In this document: positions 54,265-63,019 of the stretch, in pieces | Layout of the letters: the number at the start of each line of letters is the position of its first letter | How positions within the stretch are numbered: position 1 is the first letter of the stretch | Assembly: GCA_021208645.1 (NCBI GenBank) | Contig: JAJOJL010000060.1 | Location: 1 to 64,000, forward strand | DNA: 64,000 nucleotides | Source: Bacillus sp. (in: firmicutes) | Lineage (GTDB): Bacteria > Bacillota > Bacilli > Bacillales > Salisediminibacteriaceae | Direction: 5' to 3' | Position numbers and translations under genes: made by a program | Notes under the pieces: generated by a model | The model's input: only the letters and a program-made list of their open reading frames with translations | Database searches by the model: none | Told to the model about the DNA's origin: nothing

Positions 54265-54777
54265 TTAACTAATAAACACATCACTATCTGTGTGTCCTGC
54301 TTTAATCCAGTTGGAATAGCGGTGAATGCAACGGGGCATACGATTCAACTGTTGAATTAAAATTACCGCTGGTACATCTACGAACAAGGATAATTGATTT
54401 TTAAAAAAGATGATGGATTGTTTATGGTTGTTTTTGTTCGGTTTGATTTTGCTTATATGTTCCGGAAAAACCCAACAACATTCGTAATGATAGGGCATAT
54501 GGGTAGGGAAAGCGTAAATATTGTGTCGTGGAAGTATGGGCGTTGGCACTCGCCCGTCAATACCAGTTAAGTACGTGATGGCCATTTGTCTTTCCTCCAT
54601 CGTTGACCCACCTGTATTGCATGCCCGTTGAATTATTTCAAGAGGACAGTCTTGAAGACGAATTTCTTTGTTCGTTTCAATTACGGTGGAATTGTAATCC
54701 CAACTGCGAGAAGGCATTATGAGCATTGTCCGCTTGTTGATTTTATATGGAAGCTTAAAAACTGAAAAGAATTTCAT
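54265..54777 (-). CDS. ComK-family competence regulator-like protein
   Basis: STVIETNKEIRLQDCPLEIIQRACNTGGSTMEERQMAITYLTGIDGRVPTPILPRHNIYAFPTHMPYHYECCWVF resembles ComK organisation. Confidence 0.65.
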   Translation of the reverse strand: MKFFSVFKLPYKINKRTMLIMPSRSWDYNSTVIETNKEIRLQDCPLEIIQRACNTGGSTMEERQMAITYLTGIDGRVPTPILPRHNIYAFPTHMPYHYECCWVFPEHISKIKPNKNNHKQSIIFFKNQLSLFVDVPAVILIQQLNRMPRCIHRYSNWIKAGHTDSDVFIS

Positions 54778-55412
54778 AGGCAAAACCCCCATGCTTATTA
54801 TTTTCCTAGGGAAAGCTTAGATTATTTCATTTCATGTACTTGCTGGAAGTTGCTTTGTTGTTGGGAAAACTTGATTCCCGCCGTTGGTCTGGTTGCTAGT
54901 TTACTTGGTTGGTAGTGGTGTTCAGGTGTTATGTCTGGCTCTTATTACAGGTAGTTTGCTGGGATCATGGTGGTTGTAATATGTGGAAGTTCGTCTAGTG
55001 GTTGTGAAGTGGTGAGCATATCGGTTCCTATGGTTATTATACTATAATGAGGGATACGTTTGCGTAGTATATAGATTGAAATTTTACAAATTTGTGAAAG
55101 GTTAATTGCCAGGTCGCTAGTTGTGGGTTTAATTTGCCCGGAAGGCGTGAAAACCGGGTGTGTCGGTCAAATTGGCAGATTCAATTTCCCGCAAGACGCG
55201 CCAAGCGAGTACAACGGTAAATTGGTATCATTTGAAACAATTTTCTCCACTAATACGTCTATTTAAATATACATGCCAGTAATTCGAAGAATGTCAGAAA
55301 AAAAGCATTTTGAAGTGTTAGATTATGGTAAATTATAGTTACTAGATTAGGGGAGTTTCTCGGTTCTCATTACAGACATGTTTTCTATTAAAAAAGAGAG
55401 AAGGGCAAAAGG

Positions 55413-57800
55413 ATGACGAAAAAGCTATTTTATTTATTTTTCTTATTTATCATTATATCTAGTTTCACCATGCCAGCCTATTCACCAATGGCCGACCCAG
55501 CAGACGGGAACTCGCGGCTAAGTATCTCTACAGATATTGGTTTTGACGGAAGAATTAAGCGGCATGCAGGGTTTCCCATGACAGTAACTATTACGAATCA
55601 GGGGTCGGATATTTCCGGTGAACTGGTGATTACTGCTTCTCCTGGCTGGAATGCGACTGTTGGGGCGATTATTACGGCAGTGGATCTCCCGGCCAACAGC
55701 GAGCGGACGATTCAGCTCAGTATACCAGGCTACAGTGATATGTACTCTCCTTCAGGACAAAACGTAGAGCAAATCCGTTTTTATGAGGGCGGTTGGCAGA
55801 GCGGAACGGCCGTAGAACTTGATGGTGATACGAGCCTTTCACCGAGAATGCATAATGACGAGGACCGGCTTGTGGGCCTGTTTGTGAACCAGCCTGACAG
55901 CTATGCTTTTTTAAGGTCTGTGCAACTTCAGCACGGTAATGGTTTCACCCCCGTAAGCCTTGATCCAAATAAAATTCCGGCGGATGCTATCGGTTTAGGC
56001 ATGCTTGACTTAATAATCATTGATCAATTTTCCTTGTCTGGACTGACTTCAGACCAGCAGTTGGCAATTCAATCGTGGGTTGGCTATGGGGGCAAGTTGG
56101 TTGTTGGCGGTGACTTAGGTCTTGAGGAAAAACTGGGCGATTTAGCGCCCCTTCTTCCTATGGGAAAAAACACAACGGCCGAGAATGCACCGGCTGATTT
56201 TTTCAACAAAAGAGACGAACGGGAATACCCGCGAGAGTCGGTGGAACTTATCACTGGTGATATTGCAGAAAATGCGCGGGTGGTGCAGACAGCAGCAGGT
56301 GGAGTGCCTGTTGTTGTGACCCGGTCGTTTGGGCAGGGGGAAGTGGTTCAGCTTTCCTTCTCACCAGGGGCAAGAACGTTTGCAGATTGGGACGGGGCGG
56401 CTAGTTACTGGAACGATGCTGTTCAACCAGCGCTCCAGTATTCGAACTTCTATTATGAATCCATTTACGATCGGCTACGTTGGGAAATTGCCAGTGCAAC
56501 CAACTATTTCGCTTCTACGTTCCTGCCGTTTTCCGTGCTTGTATTAGTGTTCGTTGGCTATGTCATTGTTGTATTTCCCCTCATTTATTTCGTATTAAAG
56601 AGATTTGATAAACGGGAACATTCGTGGTGGATATTGCCTGCATTGTCCCTCGTCATCTGTCTTGCCATCTTTGGTGTTGGTGGGAAAGACCGGATTGCCC
56701 AGTCGCAAATGAACGAAGTGGTGCTCCTTACGCTCGATGGGAAGGGGTATGGTCAAGGCTATGGGAGCATTGCATTACTAAGTAACCGGAGTGGCAATTA
56801 TACCATTCATGTTGGTGAGGAAAAATTCGCACCGTTTCCGATGGACGGAGGATCTTCCATGGATCGGACCACATCTAACTCGGGGATTCGCCACCAAGGG
56901 GATCAGTTAGATGTTTTATTCAAGAATGTAGATTATTGGTCGATTCGTAATGTTTCGGGGCCAATCTTACCAATCGAAGTAGGGATGTTGGACACGACTA
57001 TTCATTTGGCCGATAAAAAAGTGACGGGGACATTGACGAATAATACGGATCTGGATTTCACTGAGTTACTATTCCTGTCTGGCCGTCAAGAAGTTTCCCT
57101 CGGGGCAGTGGCTGCTGGGGAGACAATTGATTTAGATTTTGAGTTGGCAGGGAATCTGTTGACTGCTCCTTCTTGGCAAGGAAGATCATTTCGTCAAACG
57201 AATGATGTGGAAGAGCGGCGGAAGGAAGAGTTGTTCCAATCGGTGCATAATCTAAATATGTTTTCTAGAGGGCAAGCCGCTATTGTCGGGTTTACGGAAG
57301 GAGAGTTGCTTCAAGCGTCTTTAGCTGGGAATGGGAACGAGATTATCAACCGGGTCGGTTTGCTCATTCAACCTGTTAGTACATCGGAGATGGGTGGGGG
57401 GCCGTTTATGGTAACGACCGATGATCTCACCCTTTATGTGTATCCATCGGAAGGGAAAGGCCATGTGGACACGTATGAACTGGAGCGGGGCGGTCGGAAC
57501 GTGTTTGCCTCTGCTGGAACGTTTGAATTTGGTTATACATTGCCTGAGGAATTGACGGGAGAGTCTGTGACCTTTACGGAGCTGGAAATTAGCTTGCGGG
57601 ATATTGGGCAAATAGAATATGAGATTTATAACCATGGGACTGAGTCGTATGAACCGCTGGAGGAGGCGTCATCAAGTTTTTCAAATCCAAAGAACTATAT
57701 TGGTGATTTTGGCAACATTGCCATCAGGATGGAAAAAGGCGATCGGCCAGAGATGGTTCATGTACCGGAGATTGTGGTGAAAGGGGAGATCGGGGAATGA
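55413..57800 (+). CDS. large membrane protein of unknown function, ABC-associated
   Basis: signal peptide, large extracytoplasmic region, two TMs; overlaps the ABC ATPase start. Confidence 0.65.
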   Translation: MTKKLFYLFFLFIIISSFTMPAYSPMADPADGNSRLSISTDIGFDGRIKRHAGFPMTVTITNQGSDISGELVITASPGWNATVGAIITAVDLPANSERTIQLSIPGYSDMYSPSGQNVEQIRFYEGGWQSGTAVELDGDTSLSPRMHNDEDRLVGLFVNQPDSYAFLRSVQLQHGNGFTPVSLDPNKIPADAIGLGMLDLIIIDQFSLSGLTSDQQLAIQSWVGYGGKLVVGGDLGLEEKLGDLAPLLPMGKNTTAENAPADFFNKRDEREYPRESVELITGDIAENARVVQTAAGGVPVVVTRSFGQGEVVQLSFSPGARTFADWDGAASYWNDAVQPALQYSNFYYESIYDRLRWEIASATNYFASTFLPFSVLVLVFVGYVIVVFPLIYFVLKRFDKREHSWWILPALSLVICLAIFGVGGKDRIAQSQMNEVVLLTLDGKGYGQGYGSIALLSNRSGNYTIHVGEEKFAPFPMDGGSSMDRTTSNSGIRHQGDQLDVLFKNVDYWSIRNVSGPILPIEVGMLDTTIHLADKKVTGTLTNNTDLDFTELLFLSGRQEVSLGAVAAGETIDLDFELAGNLLTAPSWQGRSFRQTNDVEERRKEELFQSVHNLNMFSRGQAAIVGFTEGELLQASLAGNGNEIINRVGLLIQPVSTSEMGGGPFMVTTDDLTLYVYPSEGKGHVDTYELERGGRNVFASAGTFEFGYTLPEELTGESVTFTELEISLRDIGQIEYEIYNHGTESYEPLEEASSSFSNPKNYIGDFGNIAIRMEKGDRPEMVHVPEIVVKGEIGE

Positions 57801-58744
57801 TCGAAACAGTGAATCTTACGAAAAAATACGGCTCTTTCACGGCATTGGATGATTTGAATTTATCGGTGTCAGACGGTACAGTCTACGGGTTTGTGGGGCA
57901 AAATGGTGCAGGGAAGACGACCACTTTTCAAATCTTGGCTACATTGTTGTCGCCAACCTATGGAACTGCTTATATTGACGGGATTGATGTGACGAAGGAA
58001 CCGGCGAAGGTGCGCCGGGTGATTGGTTATATGCCGGACTTCTTCGGGGTGTATGACCATTTCAGAGCAGAAGAATACTTGGATTTTTACGGAGCTAGTT
58101 ACGGGCTGTCTGTAAGGGATCGGGAGGAAGTGATCCCCCAGCTTCTTGAGTTAGTAAACTTGACTCATAAACGGGATTCCTATGTGGACCTGTTATCGCG
58201 GGGGATGAAGCAGCGGTTGTGTCTTGCCAGGTCGCTGATTCATGATCCGAAGGTGTTGATTTTAGATGAACCGGCGTCAGGGTTGGACCCACGGGCACGG
58301 GTGGAGATGCGGGAAATTTTGAAAGAATTGAAGACGATGGGAAAAACCATTATCATTTCCTCTCACATCTTGCCGGAGCTTGCGGAAATGTGTGATGAGA
58401 TTGGCGTCATAGACAATGGAAAGCTAGTGGCCACAGGGACAGTCAATGATATTCAACTGAAGCTTCAGGCGCAAAAAGTGATGATAGTTGCTGTGAATGG
58501 GGGCGCAGATCAATTGGCCCGTGCGGTTCGATTTTTTGAAGACGAGCCGGAAGTCATGAATGTGACGGTCGTGGAAAATGGTGCAAGTACGGTGCAATTT
58601 AGCTACCGGGGGACCGATGAAAACCAGCAGGCCCTCATTAAGAAAGCGCTGTTGGCTGACTTGCCGCTGTTGAGCTTTCAGACGGTGGAGAAAAACTTGG
58701 AAGATGTGTTCATGGAAATTACAAAGGGGGTGGAGGAAGCATGA
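57797..58744 (+). CDS. ABC transporter ATP-binding protein
   Basis: GQNGAGKTTTFQIL; LSRGMKQRLCLARSLIHDPKVLILDEPASGLDP. Confidence 0.95.
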   Translation: MIETVNLTKKYGSFTALDDLNLSVSDGTVYGFVGQNGAGKTTTFQILATLLSPTYGTAYIDGIDVTKEPAKVRRVIGYMPDFFGVYDHFRAEEYLDFYGASYGLSVRDREEVIPQLLELVNLTHKRDSYVDLLSRGMKQRLCLARSLIHDPKVLILDEPASGLDPRARVEMREILKELKTMGKTIIISSHILPELAEMCDEIGVIDNGKLVATGTVNDIQLKLQAQKVMIVAVNGGADQLARAVRFFEDEPEVMNVTVVENGASTVQFSYRGTDENQQALIKKALLADLPLLSFQTVEKNLEDVFMEITKGVEEA

Positions 58745-59565
58745 AATCGGCCTTGATGAATCCAGTGTTAAACAAAGAAATTCGTTTGCGGTTCCGATCG
58801 GTGAAGAGTTTTATAGGGATTGCTTCCTACCTCGCCATTTTAGGGTTAATTTCCCTTGGGTTTATAGGGTTGACGTTGAATTTTGACGCCATGGGAACGT
58901 TTCAGCCGGAGCAGAGCAGAGGGATGTTTTTACTGATTAGTATGTTGCAACTGGCGTTGGTAATTTTTATTGCTCCAGGTTTGACTGGCGGAGTTATTAG
59001 CAGCGAGCGGGAAAGGCAGACACTGCCAATTTTGCTCACGACTGCCCAGTCGTCCAGTGCGATTATTTTGAGTAAGCTGTTTTCGTCGTTGGCGTATTTA
59101 GTGTTACTCGTGTTTGCGTCAGCTCCGTTGTATATGATTGTGTTTTTGTATGGTGGAATTTCGCCAGGAAATGTACTGGCAAGCTTTGGCTTGTATGTGT
59201 TTGCGATGCTCGTCATTGGCAGCATCGGTGTGTTGTTGTCCACGTTAATTCGCCGGACAATTATTGCCATGGTGACGACGTATAGTATTGCCTTTTTTAT
59301 GACAGGTGGCTTGGCTGTAATTACGCTTATGCTCACGAGCTTTAGCTGGACGTTTCAAAATCAGGGGCAGGATTATATTTGGCCGTTTTTGTTTGCTGCT
59401 GTGAACATTCCAATTATGTTTTTCAGCGTGTTTGAGCCTGGATTCCTTGAAGAGTTTCAAAGCTTGGCAGGGTTGAGTGTATCCCCATGGTTGATCTTTT
59501 TTACAGTTTACGGTTTGGTGATTGTTGGGGCGTTGACGCTGGCGATCCGAAAGCTTCGACCATAA
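58741..59565 (+). CDS. ABC-2 type permease
   Basis: multi-TM; GVISSERERQTLPILLTTAQSSSAIILSKLF. Confidence 0.85.
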   Translation: MKSALMNPVLNKEIRLRFRSVKSFIGIASYLAILGLISLGFIGLTLNFDAMGTFQPEQSRGMFLLISMLQLALVIFIAPGLTGGVISSERERQTLPILLTTAQSSSAIILSKLFSSLAYLVLLVFASAPLYMIVFLYGGISPGNVLASFGLYVFAMLVIGSIGVLLSTLIRRTIIAMVTTYSIAFFMTGGLAVITLMLTSFSWTFQNQGQDYIWPFLFAAVNIPIMFFSVFEPGFLEEFQSLAGLSVSPWLIFFTVYGLVIVGALTLAIRKLRP

Positions 59566-59567
59566 GC

Positions 59568-59597
59568 GGTGCCTGTCACCACCCGGAAATTGTCGAA
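59568..59597 (+). repeat. REP-A 2 nt after the permease stop
   Basis: taagc|ggtgcctgtcaccacccggaaattgtcgaa. Confidence 0.95.
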
Positions 59598-59619
59598 AGA
59601 ATGAATGGGGCGTATCGAT

Positions 59620-59674
59620 CGGGTGGTGTCTGGGTGGTGAGACACTACCGGGGTACCACCCGGATCTTGTCGTA
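59620..59674 (+). repeat. REP-A expanded/degenerate
   Basis: cgggtggtgtctgggtggtgagacactaccggggtaccacccggatcttgtcgtaa. Confidence 0.6.
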
Positions 59675-59779
59675 AAAGGGTTGTGGTTTTTTGGGGAAGG
59701 ATACATATCGTATTATTTTGGTTTGGGTCAACACCAAACGGTTTCGTACAATAACATGAATGGGAATGATCCTTAATCG

Positions 59780-60256
59780 TCACTTGTTCATCTCACTAGT
59801 AATATAATCCGTTTCGTTCTGGAAAAATTGCAAGATGGCTTTTGTATTATGAGTGAGGCTCTCTGGGATGGATTCAACGGGGAAAAATTTTGCGTCCCTC
59901 ACTTCGTTGTTGTCAGGAGTGATATTCCCATTGTAATTATGGGAAGTGTAGATGGTAATGATGCTGTATACTTCATCTCCATTCGGATATTGATGATAAA
60001 ATTCCTTCCCCGAAAAGGTTTTGAAATAATGAAACCCAGTTAAGGTAATGGCCAGTTCTTCTTTTAACTCTCGTACCACCGTCTCCTCGAAAGTTTCCCC
60101 AAGTTCCATGTAGCCTCCTGGAAGTCCCCAATTGTTCGTGTCGTTGCGGTTCACTAATAGAATACGGTTGTCCCTGTCGGTGAGGATCACACCAGCGGAG
60201 TTAAGGATGATGGGGGTACTTCCAACAAGCTTGCGAATGTCTTGGACATAACCCAA
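59780..60256 (-). CDS. NUDIX hydrolase
   Basis: GGYMELGETFEETVVRELKEELAI Nudix box. Confidence 0.92.
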   Translation of the reverse strand: MGYVQDIRKLVGSTPIILNSAGVILTDRDNRILLVNRNDTNNWGLPGGYMELGETFEETVVRELKEELAITLTGFHYFKTFSGKEFYHQYPNGDEVYSIITIYTSHNYNGNITPDNNEVRDAKFFPVESIPESLTHNTKAILQFFQNETDYITSEMNK

Positions 60257-60336
60257 CGCATATTACCTGCCTTTCTTTTGTGAAGTTATTGAGTAGTATG
60301 CGCTGGTGAAAAGGAAGTAATTCAACGGGTGGACAT

Positions 60337-60370
60337 CGGGTGGTGACAGGCACCACCCGAAATATGTCGA
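60337..60370. repeat. REP-A with inverted loop, abutting the FtsW-like stop
   Basis: cgggtggtgacaggcaccacccgaaatatgtcga|tta. Confidence 0.9.
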
Positions 60371-61705
60371 TTATGAGGTCTCTACCATTGTTGGCTCTAC
60401 TATGTCTTTTCTGCGGTAGACACTGAGGACAAGTCCCAGTACTGCCCCGTAGTGGAATACCATGCTCCCTCCATAGCTAATGAAGGGAAGGGAGACACCC
60501 ATGATTGGCAACACGCCAAGTCCCATAAGAATGTTCCAGAAAATTGGTACAGTAAAAATAGCAGCGCCGCCCATTACGATGAGCCTGCCAAATAGATCTT
60601 TTGTTTTAAGTCCATTCATCGTGATCCGTAAAACAAACACGAACAGCAGTAAGCAAAGGAAGATACCAAATGTCCAGCCGAGGGAATAAACGAGATATGG
60701 AAAAACAAAATCCGTGTGGGCCTCTGGCAGTACTTCCATGTTGATTCCGTTCATCAGCCCGTGACCGAACCAGCCTGCTTCGGCGAGAACATCCCTAATT
60801 ACCAAGATAATATAGCCAGCCCCGTGGGGATCTGCTTCTGGAGTGATAAAGGCCGATAGCCGATCTATAATATGCTGCCTGCCGCTGGCATAGACGTAAA
60901 TGACCATCAGCCAGAACATACCAATACCCCGCTAGCCAGCAGAATCCTCACGGCTAACTGCTTTCGAATTTGAGAAAAGGCAAACATGGTAACGACGGTA
61001 AAAAAAGTAAATAATGCTAAGCATAAAGTTCGGCAGTAACAAGTAGAGGAAAAGCGGCAGCCAAAACATGCCCTGCAGCAGTCCTTGTTTTTTCCAACCA
61101 TCCCATTCATTGATTTTGCTAAAAATGGCAGCCCAGGCAATGAAAAAGAAAAATAAGCTAATGGCTACATGAATATGGATCCCCAATGTAGGAAAGGATA
61201 GCCACCATTTTGCCCCGTTAACCATTGTACCGGTCATAAGTATCATGACTACCATTAGCAAACCGGCCCCGTAAAATCCCATCCAATACCGTCCAAGCTT
61301 TCGGTAATCAAAAAACAGGAAGCAGACCATAACAAGGATAGCAAGGCTGTACCAAATTGCCTGTCGTGTTACGAAAAAGGATCCAGGTATTTCAAAACGG
61401 GGGATTCCTCCGACCAGAGGGAGAAAGCCTATGGTAACGATGGCGGCAAATATGGCCACGAGGATCCAATCCATTTTTGGCCGATGAATCTTGTTAAGGC
61501 CTTCCCCAATGGTAAATGGATTACCCATTTCCTTGATGGCTTTTTCCTCTGCTTCTTCTTTCGAACTTGCACTCCCAGATTTCATGAAGGATTGACTCAG
61601 TTCGTTCAAGTGGTGGGTAAGCTCCTTCTTGATCATGCTATGGGCGCTTTTAGCCTTAACTTTTGAGGTCACTTTTGTTAAAAATTCATTAAACTGGTTG
61701 CTCAT
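60371..61705 (-). CDS. FtsW/RodA/SpoVE family protein with N-terminal permease-prefix-like domain, apparent frameshift near 60930-60990
   Basis: NGAKWWLSFPTLGIHIH; MGLGVLPIMGVSLPFISYGGSMVFHYGAVLGLVLS. Confidence 0.82.
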
Positions 61706-62160
61706 GTTGATACCTCCTTCAGCAAGCGTCTTAAGCTACTAGTTTGTTTTGCTGAGGATCTTTCTTTTGTTGCGCTGGCTAACTGCTTTTTTCCCTTAAC
61801 TGTTAAAGAATAGAATTTTTGTTCCTCCCCCTTAACTTCCTTCCACATGGACTGAATAATTCCTCTATTTTCCAATTCGTGAAGTAAGCTATAAAGCTGT
61901 CCTTCCTTTTTCGAAAAACTGTACTCGTTTTTTTGGAAAAGGTGAGTGGAAATGGCGAAGCCCGTTTGCCATTCAGCTTGTTTGATGGATTCTAAAACAG
62001 CGTAAATCGTTTCTTCTTTCCAAAAGTGAAGGGGAGATTTCGTTAAATTACCGCCTCGCATCCCTTCCCTAACTGCATCTTTTCGCTCCTCAGAAAATGA
62101 AAGGTCCTTAAACATAGCGTTTTTCATGGCCCCTTTAAGTTTATTAAGTGGATCACTCAT
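61702..62160 (-). CDS. PadR-like transcriptional regulator
   Basis: GQLYSLLHELENRGIIQSMWKEVKGEEQKFYSLTVKGKKQL. Confidence 0.75.
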   Translation of the reverse strand: MSDPLNKLKGAMKNAMFKDLSFSEERKDAVREGMRGGNLTKSPLHFWKEETIYAVLESIKQAEWQTGFAISTHLFQKNEYSFSKKEGQLYSLLHELENRGIIQSMWKEVKGEEQKFYSLTVKGKKQLASATKERSSAKQTSSLRRLLKEVST

Positions 62161-62726
62161 CGGTTAAACTCCTCCTTTAATAAATCTTTTAACAGTTCTT
62201 TTGCCCGTTTCAAGCGAGTTTTTAACGTATTGGGATTGATGCCTGTGATGTTGCTCATTTCCGTGTAGGTGAGCTCCTCATAGAAGTGAAGAAACACGAC
62301 CTCCCGATACTTCAAGGGGAGGCTTATTACCGCATCAGCTAACCGTTTCTCATCGCTTTTCGTTATTACTTCATCCTCCACTTCCTTTTCTTTAGTTGGC
62401 AAAAAATCAGCCACCTTATTGTTTAAGGAAATTTTTCGATAGTGCCAACTACGCAAATAGTCTTTACAATGATTGCTCGCAATCCGATACAGCCATGTTT
62501 TCATGGAAGATTCCCCTTTGAACAGGGGCAGTTTCTCGTAGCATTTCAGGAAGATTTCCTGTGTCAAATCCTCTGCTGTTGCCTGATTCCTTACGTATGT
62601 ATATACGAAATGAAGGATGTCATCGCCATAATCCTCCATGAGCTGATCAATAATCGCCTCGCGACTGTCCGTGACCTCATCATTAACTGCCGCCGTTACC
62701 GCAGCAGCCTGCTCCCAATCTTCCAT
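62157..62726 (-). CDS. RNA polymerase sigma factor, sigma-70/ECF type
   Basis: ATAEDLTQEIFLKCYEKLPLFKGESSMKTWLYRIASNHCKDYLR; ELTYTEMSNITGINPNTLKTRLKRAKELL. Confidence 0.9.
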   Translation of the reverse strand: MEDWEQAAAVTAAVNDEVTDSREAIIDQLMEDYGDDILHFVYTYVRNQATAEDLTQEIFLKCYEKLPLFKGESSMKTWLYRIASNHCKDYLRSWHYRKISLNNKVADFLPTKEKEVEDEVITKSDEKRLADAVISLPLKYREVVFLHFYEELTYTEMSNITGINPNTLKTRLKRAKELLKDLLKEEFNR

Positions 62727-62745
62727 CCATTACCCTCCTTTGCGT

Positions 62746-62775
62746 GGTGCCTGTCACCACCCGGTTTATGTCGAA
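62746..62775 (+). repeat. REP-A upstream of the sigma-factor gene
   Basis: ggtgcctgtcaccacccggtttatgtcgaa. Confidence 0.95.
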
Positions 62776-62791
62776 TCTCTGTAGTAGTATT

Positions 62792-62813
62792 CGGGTGGTG
62801 ACAGGCACCGCCC
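62792..62813 (-). repeat. REP-A minus/inverted-loop
   Basis: cgggtggtgacaggcaccgccc. Confidence 0.85.
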
Positions 62814-63019
62814 GGTTGCTTTCCTATATTGTAGACGATGGTGGGGGTTAAATGGTTTGAAAATGGGTTAGAAAAATTAATAAATTGCTAATTTCATAAA
62901 AAATGGTGGGAAAACCACCTAATCCAGTCGCAAAGTATTTGGTATAATTTCTTTAAGACAAATGACTTCATGGTGCAGTAAACGTCCAAGCTAATTAATT
63001 CAGAAAAGTAGGTGTTGGT

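Noticed and set aside
5369-62801. Many small ORFs containing FDKFRVVTGT, RQIPGGDRHL, CHHPEFVE or CLSPPGICR
   Set aside because: These are translations of REP-A in different frames and strands, not a conserved protein family.
5474-62813. CRISPR array
   Set aside because: REP-A copies are palindromic and kilobases apart with no uniform spacers, and no cas genes are visible.
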